Shown here: piece by piece, positions 17,887 through 26,063 of the stretch
Layout: each line of letters opens with the position of its first letter
How positions within the stretch are numbered: the first letter of the stretch is position 1
Source: Lysinibacillus fusiformis
GTDB taxonomy: Bacteria > Bacillota > Bacilli > Bacillales_A > Planococcaceae
Direction of reading: 5' to 3'
Assembly (NCBI GenBank): GCA_030027265.1
Contig: JASENG010000011.1
Span: forward strand, 62,001-126,000
Length of the DNA: 64,000 nt
The notes under the pieces: generated by a model
What the model saw: only the letters and a program-made list of their open reading frames with translations
Databases searched by the model: none
Told to the model about the DNA's origin: nothing
Position numbers and translations under genes: made by a program

Positions 17887-18072
17887 CTATATATGGAATA
17901 ATACAAGTTTTCCAGTAGAGTTAACAAGGCGATGTGTTTTACCCTCTACGCCCTTTTCCTCAATCTGTTTTTGGCCTTCTACTTTTGCCATTTCTTCGTT
18001 TTCAAATGTCCAAACTTCATCAAATAAAATTTCCCCTGTTTTTTCAAACGCTGTGAATCGAAAGTTCTCCAT
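17887..18072 (-). CDS. Small YhzD-like protein
   Basis: A 61-residue soluble protein, MENFRFTAFEKTGEILFDE..., with a conserved-looking C-terminus KTHRLVNSTGKLVLFHI. I think it belongs to the YhzD-type small proteins of Bacillus by length, chromosomal position near yhaM and the THR...GKL.LFH ending, but this is from memory. No function is known. AAGGAG lies 10 bases before the ATG, so it is very likely translated. It is convergent with yhaR and divergent from yhaM. Confidence 0.6.
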   Translation of the reverse strand: MENFRFTAFEKTGEILFDEVWTFENEEMAKVEGQKQIEEKGVEGKTHRLVNSTGKLVLFHI

Positions 18073-18159
18073 CTCATCCCTACTCCTTTTTCTAGAAGAT
18101 ATAATACATTATACAAGATATATTGGGATAATTCACCGGAAAATAGAGAGAAACCAAAG

Positions 18160-18236
18160 AAACCCAGCAGCCTTTTGATGTCTGATGTCTGAAGTAAAGA
18201 ATTTCAATCGTATCAGCTGGGTTTGCATGTTACAAT
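18160..18236 (+). promoter_or_regulatory. yhaM promoter with an upstream dyad
   Basis: An extended -10 TGTTACAAT ends at 18236, about 48 bases before yhaM. Directly upstream, AAACCCAGC (18160-18168) and GCTGGGTTT (18216-18224) are perfect inverted arms enclosing a direct repeat GATGTCTGATGTCTGA. The dyad could be an operator or a hairpin; its role is unknown. Confidence 0.4.
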
Positions 18237-18284
18237 AGTAGTATCGAAAAATGAACTAGTATATAAAAAAGGAGTGTTTTCTCT

Positions 18285-19223
18285 ATGAAAGGAATCACAC
18301 AACTCCAAGCGGGTGAACCAGTAAACCAATTTTTATTAATCAAACAAGCTAATAAAGGAGTTACAACAGTAGGAAAACCTTTCATGACACTCATATTGCA
18401 AGATAAGAGTGGAGATATTGAGGCAAAGCTGTGGGATACAAACGAAGACCATGAGAAAATGTATCGTCCGGAAGTAATCGTACAGGTCGGTGGGGAAATC
18501 CACGATTATAGAGGGAAAAATCAGCTGCGCATTAAACAAATTAGAGTGGCAAAACCAGAAGATGGTGTTCAAATTAATGACCTTCTTCCTTCAGCAACAA
18601 CGCCAAAAGAAGAACTGTACGAAGAGCTGACTCAATTTTTCTTTGAGATCAAAAATCCGAGCATTTCGCGCATAACAAGATATATTCTGAAGAAATATCA
18701 ATCCGAAATTACAGTGTTTCCAGCAGCATCTAAAAACCATCACGACTATGCCTCGGGGCTAATTGATCATGTTGTGTCCATGCTGCGTCTTGGAAAATCC
18801 ATTTGTGATTTATATCCGTCCTTAAACCGAGATTTAGTTTATGCCGGTGTCATTTTACATGATATAGGGAAAGTCAAGGAGCTAACTGGACCAATTGCCA
18901 CGGCATATACAGTGGAAGGTAATTTACTGGGCCATATTTCGATTATGGTCGATGAAATTGGCCAGGCTGCCAAAGAATTAAATATCGATGGAGAAGAAGT
19001 CGTTATTTTAAAACATATCGTCTTGTCCCACCACGGCAAAGAAGAGTGGGGCAGCCCGAAAAAGCCGATGATTCAAGAGGCGGAAATCCTTCACTATATC
19101 GATAACATTGATGCCAAAATGAATATGCTAACGCGAGCCCTTTCGAAAACAAAACCTGGTGAATTCACGGAAAGACTATTCCCATTAGATAACCGTTCTT
19201 TCTACAAACCAACATTTGAATAA
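18285..19223 (+). CDS. yhaM: 3'-5' exoribonuclease YhaM
   Basis: Cytosolic 3'-to-5' exonuclease of 312 residues that trims RNA, needing divalent metal. The N-terminal 100 residues form an OB-fold nucleic-acid-binding domain ([19 protein letters not shown]), followed by an HD metal-dependent phosphohydrolase domain. His in GLIDHVVSM, the HD pair in [12 protein letters not shown] and later His in [11 protein letters not shown]-type sequence (seen as [13 protein letters not shown]) are the metal ligands. The length equals B. subtilis YhaM. The start ATG has AAGGAG 10 bases upstream. The gene is single, with its own promoter and terminator, and is followed by tandem array 2. Confidence 0.93.
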   Translation: MKGITQLQAGEPVNQFLLIKQANKGVTTVGKPFMTLILQDKSGDIEAKLWDTNEDHEKMYRPEVIVQVGGEIHDYRGKNQLRIKQIRVAKPEDGVQINDLLPSATTPKEELYEELTQFFFEIKNPSISRITRYILKKYQSEITVFPAASKNHHDYASGLIDHVVSMLRLGKSICDLYPSLNRDLVYAGVILHDIGKVKELTGPIATAYTVEGNLLGHISIMVDEIGQAAKELNIDGEEVVILKHIVLSHHGKEEWGSPKKPMIQEAEILHYIDNIDAKMNMLTRALSKTKPGEFTERLFPLDNRSFYKPTFE

Positions 19224-19233
19224 CTGAATTTGG

Positions 19234-19261
19234 AGGCACTCTAAATGGAGTGCCTTTTTTT
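19234..19261 (+). terminator. Intrinsic terminator after yhaM
   Basis: GAGGCACTC / GAGTGCCT stem with a 5-nt loop and TTTTTTT. Confidence 0.85.
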
Positions 19262-19312
19262 ATGGAATTTGGAGTTTGGGAAAGTTTCGGGTGGGTTGAT
19301 TAGAAAGAGATG

Positions 19313-19832
19313 GTTAAGCGATCAAAAGCGTGGCCAAGCGATCAAAAGTGTAGCTAAGTGATCAAATCGGTGGCCAAGTGATCAAAAGAGTGGCCAAGTG
19401 ATCAAATCGGTGGCCAAGTGATCAAAAGTGTAGCCAAGTGATCAAAAGAGCAGCCAAGCGATCAAAAGTGTAGCCAAGTGATCAAATCGGTGGCTAAATG
19501 ATCAAAAGAGTGGCCAAGTGATCAAAACTGCACCCAAGCGATCAAAAACGCAGCCAAGCGATCAAAACTGCGGCTACGCGATCAAAAGCGCGGCCAAGTG
19601 ATCAAAAGTACAGCTAAGTGATCAAATCGGTGGCTAAATGATCAAAAGTGTAGCCAAGTGATCAAAAGTACAGCTAAGTGATCAAAAGAGTGGCCAAGTG
19701 ATCAAATCGGTGGCTAAATGATCAAAAGTGTAGCCAAGTGATCAAAAGTGTAGCCAAGTGATCAAAAGCGCACCCAAGTGATCAAAAGCGCACCCAAGTG
19801 ATCAAAAGCGAAGCCAAGTGATCAAAAGCCTC
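19313..19832. repeat. Tandem array 2: twenty-six 20-bp GATC-containing units
   Basis: GTGATCAAAAGNGNGGCCAA repeats with an exact 20-base period: GATC occurs at 19320 and then every 20 bases to 19820, 26 times, without one indel. GTGATCAAA is nearly invariant while the GNGNGGCCAA half varies. The array fills the space between the yhaM terminator and the 3' end of the convergent SCO1 gene. It is bounded by GGGTGGGTTG on the left (19289-19298) and by CAACCCAAACCC on the right (19840-19851), an imperfect inverted pair. Shorter copies of the same 20-bp family occur near 33.5 and 33.9 kb. No protein-coding evidence. Confidence 0.93.
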
Positions 19833-19850
19833 CCCCTGGCAACCCAAACC

Positions 19851-20435
19851 CTATTCTTGAAGACCCTTCAAATCCTTAACAATCTCCTCCACAGGTACAT
19901 CATTATAGCCATCATAGGATTTTACGGTTGTCCCGTTTTGATCTACAAGAAAATACTTGATATCATGGACCACATCTTCAGAACCGGTTAGTTTTTTGGC
20001 GACCGTATTAAAAGACTGAAGGGCGAACTGGGTCATTTCAGATTGCTTATAACCAGTTAGCAGCTCCCATTTGGTATCATCTTCAGCTGGATAGTAGGAT
20101 AAATAGTTGCTTAAAATTTCTGGTGTATCGTAGGCAGGATCTACTGAAAAACCTACAATTTTATAATGTTCAATCCCTTCTTTTTCAATCGCTGTCTGTA
20201 CATCGACCATATTGGAAGTCATGGGAGGGCAAACCGTATTGCAGCGCGTATAGATAAACATCGCAAGCCAGGGAGTACCTTTTAAGCTTTCCAAAGAAAC
20301 TGGCTCATTTCGGTGATTCGTATAGTCAAAATCCTTTACTTCAAAATCGAGTTCCGGCTCGAATTTATTCAAGGAACATCCGGAGAGCAGGAAGAGAAAA
20401 ACTAGAAGAGTGCTATTGATATAAAGTCTTGTCAT
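19851..20435 (-). CDS. SCO1/SenC family copper-binding lipoprotein
   Basis: Membrane-anchored thioredoxin-fold protein of 194 residues. An N-terminal hydrophobic segment ends in the lipobox LLSGC (Cys about 19-20). The copper site is complete: CNTVCPP (CxxxC) and the distal His in VVHDIKYFLVD. It should deliver copper to the CuA centre of cytochrome c oxidase or act as a thiol reductant for it, on the outer face of the membrane (B. subtilis YpmQ/BsSco). The stop codon lies inside the C-rich right edge of tandem array 2, so the array abuts this gene without spacer. No oxidase genes are adjacent, but the window also holds cccB and a His-rich FixH-like lipoprotein. Confidence 0.88.
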   Translation of the reverse strand: MTRLYINSTLLVFLFLLSGCSLNKFEPELDFEVKDFDYTNHRNEPVSLESLKGTPWLAMFIYTRCNTVCPPMTSNMVDVQTAIEKEGIEHYKIVGFSVDPAYDTPEILSNYLSYYPAEDDTKWELLTGYKQSEMTQFALQSFNTVAKKLTGSEDVVHDIKYFLVDQNGTTVKSYDGYNDVPVEEIVKDLKGLQE

Positions 20436-20591
20436 AACAAACTCACTTTCATTTTTAAGTCATATTGTACAAAAATGAGAATAATTTGTCTTTTAAAACG
20501 TTTTCATATCATGATATTTAGAAATAATAGATGTGCGAGAGAGAATTCTATATACTTAAGACTTACATAAGAGAGAGTGGAGGAAAATAAT

Positions 20592-20927
20592 TTGAGTTTA
20601 CCAAATTGCCCAAAATGTAATTCAGAGTATACATACCAGGATGGAGAACTATTCGTATGTCCAGAATGTGCCCATGAATGGACAGGTGGAGAAGAACAGG
20701 CTGAAGCAGATATACTTGTTGTGAAGGATTCAAATGGCAATATCCTTACTGATGGGGACACTGTATCGGTTATAAAAGATTTAAAAGTAAAGGGAAGTTC
20801 ATCGACTTTGAAAATCGGGACAAAGGTGAAAAATATTCGCCTTGTTGAAGGAGACCATAATATCGATTGTAAGATCGATGGCTTTGGGGCGATGAAATTA
20901 AAATCTGAATTTGTGAAGAAAATCTAA
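20592..20927 (+). CDS. Zinc-ribbon alkylphosphonate-utilisation-like protein YjdM/PhnA
   Basis: Protein of 111 residues beginning [17 protein letters not shown] and [10 protein letters not shown]: two CxxC pairs forming a zinc ribbon, followed by a PhnA_YjdM domain with [28 protein letters not shown]. The E. coli relative was named for the phn cluster but is not required for phosphonate use; the cellular role is unclear. The TTG at 20592 is chosen because GGAGG lies 8 bases upstream and because the family starts at MSLPNCPKC; an upstream GTG at 20577 would put the ribosome binding site inside the gene. Single gene. Confidence 0.85.
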   Translation: MSLPNCPKCNSEYTYQDGELFVCPECAHEWTGGEEQAEADILVVKDSNGNILTDGDTVSVIKDLKVKGSSSTLKIGTKVKNIRLVEGDHNIDCKIDGFGAMKLKSEFVKKI

Positions 20928-20996
20928 ATTGGCAAAATAAATACGCGTAAACTTGTTGAATTGGCGTTTTCGACTGTCGCTATAGCTTTTATTTAC

Positions 20997-21034
20997 CAAA
21001 AAAGGAGGTACCTCAAAACGTATGAGGACCTCCT
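20997..21034 (-). terminator. Intrinsic terminator after prsA
   Basis: On the minus strand AGGAGGTCCTCA / TGAGGTACCTCCT form a stem followed by TTTTTT. Confidence 0.8.
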
Positions 21035-21043
21035 ATTTGCATT

Positions 21044-21931
21044 TTATTTGTCAGATTTCTCTTCTTCTTTTTCAGAAGTATCATCTGATAGCTCATATTT
21101 GTCTAAAGCCGCTTTTAAATCCTCGTCTTTAATCTTCACATCGGCTTCTTTTAGCAACTCAGAAATTTTAGCTGCAAAGTCGCCTTTTGTTGCTGCAATT
21201 GCTTCTTTAATTTCTTCTTTTTTCTCTTCTAAAGTACCATAGCCTTCAACTTCACGCTTGTCCGTAACTTCGATAATATGGTAACCGTATTCAGATTTTA
21301 CAGGTTCACTCACTTGGTTTAAATCAAGAGCATAGGCAGCATCATTGAATTCTGGAACCATAGAACCAACTGTAAACCAGCCAAGTTCTCCGCCGTTAGA
21401 AGCTGAACCATCTGAAGAGTATTCTTTTGCTAACGCTGCAAAATCGCCGCCAGCTTTTAATTTTTCAAGCACAGTGTAGGCTGTTTCTTCGTCAGCCACT
21501 AAAATATGGCGAGCATTAAGTTCGTATTTAGCTTGGTTATAATATTCTTCGATCTCTTTATCAGTTACTTCTACGTCTTTCGTAGCTTTTTCTTGTAATA
21601 GTTGGAAACGTACATTATCTCTAAATGAATCTTCTGTTAAACCATTTTGAGCTAAGATTGCTTCGAAAGATTCACCATATTGTTCTTTTACAGAGTTAAA
21701 TTGTTCTTCGATTTCTTTGTCTGTCACTTTGTAGTTATTTTCTAAAACCTGTTCGATCACGACTTGCTCAAGCAATGCTTTACCAGCTAGTGTTTTGATC
21801 TCGTCATAAAACTGATCTTTTGTAATATCACCATATGTTGAAGATACTACTACTTCATCGCCAGAGTTGCCACAAGCTCCTAAAGCGAAAACAGAAGTAG
21901 CTAGTGTTAGTGCTAATAATGGTTTTTTCAT
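21044..21931 (-). CDS. prsA: Peptidyl-prolyl isomerase lipoprotein PrsA (foldase)
   Basis: Extracytoplasmic folding factor of 295 residues. The signal peptide ends in the lipobox FALGACG (lipid-modified Cys about 20). A helical chaperone region (about 30-130) is followed by a parvulin domain from ARHILVADEETA to GYHIIEVTDKRE with the motif GELGWFTVGSMVPEF, and then a second helical segment ending in an acidic, Lys/Glu-rich tail. PrsA helps exported proteins and penicillin-binding proteins to fold. The neighbouring order prsA, YhaJ-like, hpr, yhaH, trpP, hit, ecsAB is that of B. subtilis. Lgt, which would lipidate it, is encoded at 47.6 kb. Confidence 0.95.
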   Translation of the reverse strand: MKKPLLALTLATSVFALGACGNSGDEVVVSSTYGDITKDQFYDEIKTLAGKALLEQVVIEQVLENNYKVTDKEIEEQFNSVKEQYGESFEAILAQNGLTEDSFRDNVRFQLLQEKATKDVEVTDKEIEEYYNQAKYELNARHILVADEETAYTVLEKLKAGGDFAALAKEYSSDGSASNGGELGWFTVGSMVPEFNDAAYALDLNQVSEPVKSEYGYHIIEVTDKREVEGYGTLEEKKEEIKEAIAATKGDFAAKISELLKEADVKIKDEDLKAALDKYELSDDTSEKEEEKSDK

Positions 21932-22072
21932 GTGTATATACTCTCCTAACTTCGATTGAAATCACTAGTAACTATATCATAAACGTTTCAAAAACAAAAT
22001 GGGTTGCATGTATGTTAGCCTATGCACGGATTACATGCATGCATAGTATAGTTTTTGAAAGGGGGTGTCGTG

Positions 22073-22171
22073 ATGGGAAATAGCTATGGTGGCGGATATG
22101 GAAGTGGTTTCGCTCTTTTAGTTGTATTGTTCATCCTACTAATTATTGTTGGTGCAGCGTTCATCTACTAA
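22073..22171 (+). CDS. YjcZ family sporulation-type peptide, 32 aa
   Basis: A 32-residue peptide: Gly/Tyr-rich head MGNSYGGGYGSG and a single hydrophobic segment FALLVVLFILLIIVG. This head-plus-helix pattern is the YjcZ family of small spore-associated membrane peptides in Bacillus. AAAGGGGGTG precedes the ATG at a good distance and an intrinsic terminator follows, so it looks like a complete small transcription unit. Expression during sporulation is inferred from the family. Confidence 0.82.
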   Translation: MGNSYGGGYGSGFALLVVLFILLIIVGAAFIY

Positions 22172-22205
22172 TTAATAGGGAAACAATATGTCCTAAACAG
22201 ACTGG

Positions 22206-22236
22206 GAGCTAAAGGCTTTGGCCTTTAGCTCTTTTT
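22206..22236 (+). terminator. Intrinsic terminator after the YjcZ gene
   Basis: GAGCTAAAGGC / GCCTTTAGCTC, an 11-bp perfect stem with a 4-nt loop and TTTTT. Confidence 0.88.
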
Positions 22237-22313
22237 AACCTAATTTTTAATTCGTTTTCCAAATGCCTCTGTGACCCTTAACTAACATAGGGTACATGTC
22301 ACAAAGCTTCCTT

Positions 22314-22499
22314 TTACAACGCTACATAAACCTCAACATAAAATGAAACTAATAAAATTGTAATTAATATATTAATAGTTCGGAATATTTTTTCGTGTTT
22401 TTCTTCTGGTATATCTTTCTGCGTGACAAGTGCATATGTCATCCGATTTATTTGGAATAAATAAAATACTGAGAATAGCACTACAATCAAAAGTAGCAA
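22314..22499 (-). CDS. Small two-helix membrane protein, function unknown
   Basis: A 61-residue protein with two hydrophobic segments (LLLLIVVLFSVFYLF and INILITILLVSFYVEV) joined by a charged loop TQKDIPEEKHEKIFR. Not recognised. The TTG start at 22499 has GGGGAGG 7 bases upstream, which is the best evidence that it is real. It follows the YhaJ-like gene on the same strand. In the other frame a further hydrophobic stretch (22596-22500, QTITFTCVILAFFVFLKEVKEG) overlaps the region upstream, so a frameshifted longer gene is possible; that frame has no ribosome binding site of its own. Confidence 0.5.
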   Translation of the reverse strand: MLLLIVVLFSVFYLFQINRMTYALVTQKDIPEEKHEKIFRTINILITILLVSFYVEVYVAL

Positions 22500-22608
22500 A
22501 TCTATTCCTCCCCTCTTTCACTTCCTTTAAGAATACAAAAAATGCCAATATAACACAAGTAAATGTAATCGTTTGAATACTAACATATTGTTGCATAAAG
22601 GTATTAAG

Positions 22609-23151
22609 TTAAACAATTGACTGAACCAAAATTTCGCAGCCTTTAGGTGTCTCTTCAATCACGGCATTTTTTGGTGCATGCATTAGATTTTTAATAAATA
22701 AAAAATCGATAAAACAAATACTGCAGTGGTAGGCCAGTAAAAAGCAAGTGTAATGAGCGTATTGTTCATAGGTGGCTGCAAGAAAAATAAGCAGCCCATT
22801 AATAATGATAAACGGTGCTGATAGGGTAAAAACGTAACGATTCTTCGGGATAATTGATTTTATGCGCATTTTTATAATTGGTATAAATTTATAATCAATT
22901 TTCATGCGTAATTTAACCGATTTTCTATATTCGAATAATGAAAAATAGTGCAGAAGTTTATGAATCGGATAGAGTAAGACAAAACAAACTGCGAATATCC
23001 AGAAATAATCATCTCGGTATAGTGATGGGTGAATATGGCCAAATACAATAAAAGACACAGAAAAAACAATTACAAATAAAGAAATAGCCATAATTGTCAG
23101 CCATGTGGAGCCATATTCTTTTTTTATGTTAATTGTTTTCCAACAATGCAA
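22609..23151 (-). CDS. YhaJ-like membrane protein of the DUF3267 type
   Basis: Membrane protein of about 180 residues with four hydrophobic segments and HKLLHYFSLF after the second. DUF3267 proteins are described as putative zincins; here the HExxH-like position reads HKLLH, so the catalytic Glu is missing, as is common in the group. It starts HCWKTINIKKEYG; the TTG at 23151 is preferred because AAAGGGG lies 9 bases upstream, while a longer frame to 23202 has no good site. Its place between prsA and hpr matches yhaJ in B. subtilis. Function unknown. Confidence 0.6.
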   Translation of the reverse strand: MHCWKTINIKKEYGSTWLTIMAISLFVIVFSVSFIVFGHIHPSLYRDDYFWIFAVCFVLLYPIHKLLHYFSLFEYRKSVKLRMKIDYKFIPIIKMRIKSIIPKNRYVFTLSAPFIIINGLLIFLAATYEQYAHYTCFLLAYHCSICFIDFLFIKNLMHAPKNAVIEETPKGCEILVQSIV

Positions 23152-23428
23152 GATGGACGACCCCTTTTTAAAAATATCTGAATAAAAATTTTCCGTCGAC
23201 AATTCCTGGTTAGCAGTTAGCTTGTCTATTTTTGAGAAGCTATTTCGTATGAATCAGGAACTTTTGCGGTGAAGATATTGTAAATGAAATGAAAGGGAAA
23301 TGCTACTCAATTCAAGAAAAAAACGATTCCTCTATTTAGAAAAAGAAAAAAGAGTGTATCGCTACACTCATAGTAATCCTTGACATTCAATTTTGTATTC
23401 ATACAAACAAGTGTAAAATGTTTAAATT

Positions 23429-23986
23429 TTATCTTTTTAAAATCAGCTGCTTATCTTCATCTTCAACAATGGAGTCTTTAAAGTTTTTAAATGAGCGTTC
23501 AAATATTTCGATAAAATCTTCACCATAAATGTTACGAATCACAGCCATAACATCTAAGAACTCTGGGAATCTGCCATATAATTCTTTTAATGCGAGCGAT
23601 CCTTCAAGGATTGAATGATGTGTATCGTAATAATGGTCATACATTTCCAAGATTAAATCAGAGCCTTTTTCAGTGAGCTCAACATACGTATTACGCTTGT
23701 CGTCATCACGTTTGGAGAACTCCAATAAGCCTCGCTCCTCAAGTTTTTTTGAGAAGTTGAATGCAGTGGAAACGTGCATCACGCCAAATCTAGCAACATC
23801 TGAAATTGATGCTCCTTTTAAGTGGAATGCAATCCATAAAATATGGTGTTCATTAATGTTTAAATCGTAAGGCTTGATCCATTGCTGCCAATCTTTTTCA
23901 ACCGCTTTCCATAGTGCCTTTGACAATTGGGCAATTCGTTGACTATAAAGCATTGCTTCTTTCATAGTGTATGAATCTTCTGACAA
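23429..23986 (-). CDS. hpr: Transition-state regulator Hpr (ScoC), MarR family
   Basis: DNA-binding regulator of 185 residues with a winged helix-turn-helix: helices around [37 protein letters not shown] and the wing [18 protein letters not shown]. subtilis Hpr/ScoC represses exoprotease, sporulation and peptide-uptake genes during growth; the same role is likely. The TTG at 23986 is chosen because GAAGG lies at a suitable distance. The gene is monocistronic in the prsA-hit neighbourhood as in B. subtilis. A C-terminal acidic and helical extension of about 50 residues follows the core. Confidence 0.9.
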   Translation of the reverse strand: MSEDSYTMKEAMLYSQRIAQLSKALWKAVEKDWQQWIKPYDLNINEHHILWIAFHLKGASISDVARFGVMHVSTAFNFSKKLEERGLLEFSKRDDDKRNTYVELTEKGSDLILEMYDHYYDTHHSILEGSLALKELYGRFPEFLDVMAVIRNIYGEDFIEIFERSFKNFKDSIVEDEDKQLILKR

Positions 23987-24152
23987 AGCAAACACCTTCT
24001 TTCATTTACATTATAAAAATATTATAGCAGTAAAAGAAAAAAGTTTAAAGTTAGAAAAATTAAATAATTGAATTAAGGTGAAAAAATGTTATAAATTAGT
24101 AAGAAAAGATGGATATATACTCAAATAATACCCAATTTTTAGGCATTAAGAA

Positions 24153-24542
24153 TTATTCAGTTTCTGTCGATTTCTTCTTTTTATTATTTAAATCTGATAA
24201 ATTATTCTCGATTTCTATAATAGATTTCTGTAAACCATCTATTTCTTCTTTTAGCTTTGCTGTATCCGGTTCAATTTCTTGACTAAATGTTGAAATGGAG
24301 TTTTTTAATTCATTCATTATTTCAGGGATATTATTTTTCACTTCATTTTTTAATGTTGTAATAGAGTCTTTTATACTCTTAGATTGTTCCTTGATTTCTT
24401 CAAGATTCGATTTCGCAATTTTAGTATTTCGTACAATGCTTGATCTGATTTGTTTCCCGGGTTGTGGGGCTGTGAAGAATATAGTAGTAAGTCCTCCAAT
24501 TACTCCAGCTGATAATCCAATTAAAAACGGTTTTGCTCGCAT
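24153..24542 (-). CDS. yhaH: YtxH-domain protein YhaH
   Basis: Protein of 130 residues with one N-terminal membrane segment (PFLIGLSAGVIGGLTTIFFTAP) followed by PGKQIRSSI, the YtxH-domain pattern, and a long charged coiled coil to the C-terminus. YtxH-type proteins are general-stress-related membrane proteins without known activity. The ATG at 24542 is used because AAGGAG lies 8-9 bases upstream; the GTG at 24551 overlaps that site. It is placed between hpr and trpP as in B. subtilis. Confidence 0.78.
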   Translation of the reverse strand: MRAKPFLIGLSAGVIGGLTTIFFTAPQPGKQIRSSIVRNTKIAKSNLEEIKEQSKSIKDSITTLKNEVKNNIPEIMNELKNSISTFSQEIEPDTAKLKEEIDGLQKSIIEIENNLSDLNNKKKKSTETE

Positions 24543-24678
24543 ATAATTCACTCCTTAATATGTAACTTATTAAATTACTTTTATCCTTTTATATAAAATT
24601 TCCTATTCTTAACCATATTAAACCATGAATTCAATATTTTAAAAAGAACTGTAAGCGCAAGCCATATTTTGAGGGTAT

Positions 24679-24720
24679 AAAAAAGTGCAGGCAAAGTCAT
24701 TTATAACTTTGCCTGCACTT
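24679..24720. terminator. Intrinsic terminator after trpP
   Basis: AAGTGCAGGCAAAGT / ACTTTGCCTGCACTT, a 15-bp perfect stem; on the minus strand it is followed by TTTT. Confidence 0.88.
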
Positions 24721-24724
24721 GGAA

Positions 24725-25258
24725 TTATGCTTGTGACACGGAAGTATTGAAATTTCCTCGTTTTAATAGATTCGTAATGATTGGGTAGATAATAGTGAAA
24801 ACAATTGCATTTAATGCAGCACCCGGCAGTACAACGGCTACAAATAGGGCACTAAATGCGGCACCCCCTGGTAAGCCAACTAATAATAATGCCATTGATA
24901 GGAATATCGTTCCCGACAAAATTGTACCTAATGCAACGAGAACAGTGCCTGTTGCAACCTTTTTTGTTAGGCGGCCAAGAACCATTACAATCGCCAGAAA
25001 CACAAAACCTGTTACTAATTTATCGATGACATTTGGAAAAAATCCACCCGCAAATGATGAAAATAGACCGGAAAGAACACCAGTTGTAATTGCTAATAAA
25101 AATGTTTCTTTAAATGTCGGGAATAATAATATCCCTATGAACATCATAGTTAGCATAAAGTCGATTTTCATCCCTTCACCATAACCCGGGATAATTAGAT
25201 AAAGCGCTGCTCCTACACCAACTAAAAGTGCCATTAAAACTAAGTTTTTCGTATTCAT
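24725..25258 (-). CDS. trpP: Tryptophan transporter TrpP-like membrane protein
   Basis: Integral membrane protein of 177 residues with five to six hydrophobic segments; the start MNTKNLVLMALLVGVGAALY and GMKIDFMLTMMFIGILLFP match the TrpP (YhaG) family, small ECF-S-like or standalone tryptophan uptake proteins. In B. subtilis translation is repressed by TRAP binding to (G/U)AG repeats over the ribosome binding site. Here the leader before the start contains several GAG/TAG triplets, including TAGAGGAG at the ribosome binding site, but their spacing is irregular. Position between yhaH and hit matches B. subtilis, except that serC is missing from between them. Confidence 0.82.
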   Translation of the reverse strand: MNTKNLVLMALLVGVGAALYLIIPGYGEGMKIDFMLTMMFIGILLFPTFKETFLLAITTGVLSGLFSSFAGGFFPNVIDKLVTGFVFLAIVMVLGRLTKKVATGTVLVALGTILSGTIFLSMALLLVGLPGGAAFSALFVAVVLPGAALNAIVFTIIYPIITNLLKRGNFNTSVSQA

Positions 25259-25407
25259 TTCTAAACTCTCCTCTACAATTCTGTACTCTTTTGTTTCCTA
25301 ACGTGCGCTCATTGCCGTTAGCGAAACTTATATTGATTTTAAAGGTTATATTAATATTTTGCAACTGCATATAATAGAATGCTAATGATAGAGTCTTGAC
25401 CTAATAT

Positions 25408-25442
25408 AAAAAAAAATCAGATGGAGGACTCCCATCTGATTT
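25408..25442 (-). terminator. Intrinsic terminator after hit
   Basis: On the minus strand AAATCAGATGG / CCATCTGATTT with a 7-nt loop, followed by a long T run. Confidence 0.88.
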
Positions 25443-25449
25443 GTACGTT

Positions 25450-25872
25450 CTACTTTAAATTCTCTTTAATTTTTGCAGCGACAGTTTGAAGTGCCTCTGG
25501 CGTGAATTCGTTTTGCTTTGTTTCCCATTTAAACTTCAGGCCATCTGTTTCATCATAGCGAGGGATGAAGTGCAGGTGGTAGTGGAATACCGTTTGACCG
25601 GCAAAGGAACCATTGTTATTAATCGTATTCAATCCTTGTGGCTGGAAAGCAGCTTTAATCGCATTGGCAATTTTAGGTGCGGCCGCGTAAAGGTTTTTTG
25701 CAAGTTCTTCCGGCATCTCAAATAAGTCCTGAACATGCTGCTTTGGAATAAGTAATGTGTGGCCTTTTGTTAGTGGAAAAACATCCATGAATGCATAAAC
25801 GTTTTCATCTTCATAAACTTTTGTACTTGGAATCGATCCATCGATAATTTTGCAGAAAAGGCAATCGCTCAT
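25450..25872 (-). CDS. hit: HIT-family nucleotide-binding protein Hit
   Basis: Histidine-triad hydrolase of 140 residues. The N-terminal CLFCKIIDG and catalytic HYHLHFIPR (HxHxH, about residues 98-102) are intact. Bacterial Hit/HinT proteins hydrolyse adenosine 5'-phosphoramidates and similar nucleotides in the cytosol. The ATG at 25872 follows AAAGGAAG at a good distance; the longer frame from 25896 reads through that site. It is divergent from ecsA as in B. subtilis, with the 190-bp gap holding their promoters. Confidence 0.92.
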   Translation of the reverse strand: MSDCLFCKIIDGSIPSTKVYEDENVYAFMDVFPLTKGHTLLIPKQHVQDLFEMPEELAKNLYAAAPKIANAIKAAFQPQGLNTINNNGSFAGQTVFHYHLHFIPRYDETDGLKFKWETKQNEFTPEALQTVAAKIKENLK

Positions 25873-26063
25873 TTGTATCTTCCTTTCAAAAACCATTTTA
25901 ATGTCACTGATTTTGAATGAATCAGTGAAAATCAGAATAAGAAAAAAACATCAAACATCACCATTATGGGCGAATTCCATGTTTTTCTATAATTTTAACA
26001 TATGAGAACTGAATCTATTCACAATTTTTGTTAAACTGGAGAAAGAATGGAGTGACAAAAAAT

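Noticed and set aside
19313-19832. CRISPR array
   Set aside because: No unique spacers: units adjoin directly with a 20-base period and both halves are repeated. No cas genes are in the window. The same holds for arrays 1 and 3.
22372-22596. 74-residue minus-strand frame overlapping the small membrane gene
   Set aside because: No ribosome binding site, and the C-terminal half is basic and Cys-rich nonsense in the alternative frame; mentioned only as a possible frameshift.
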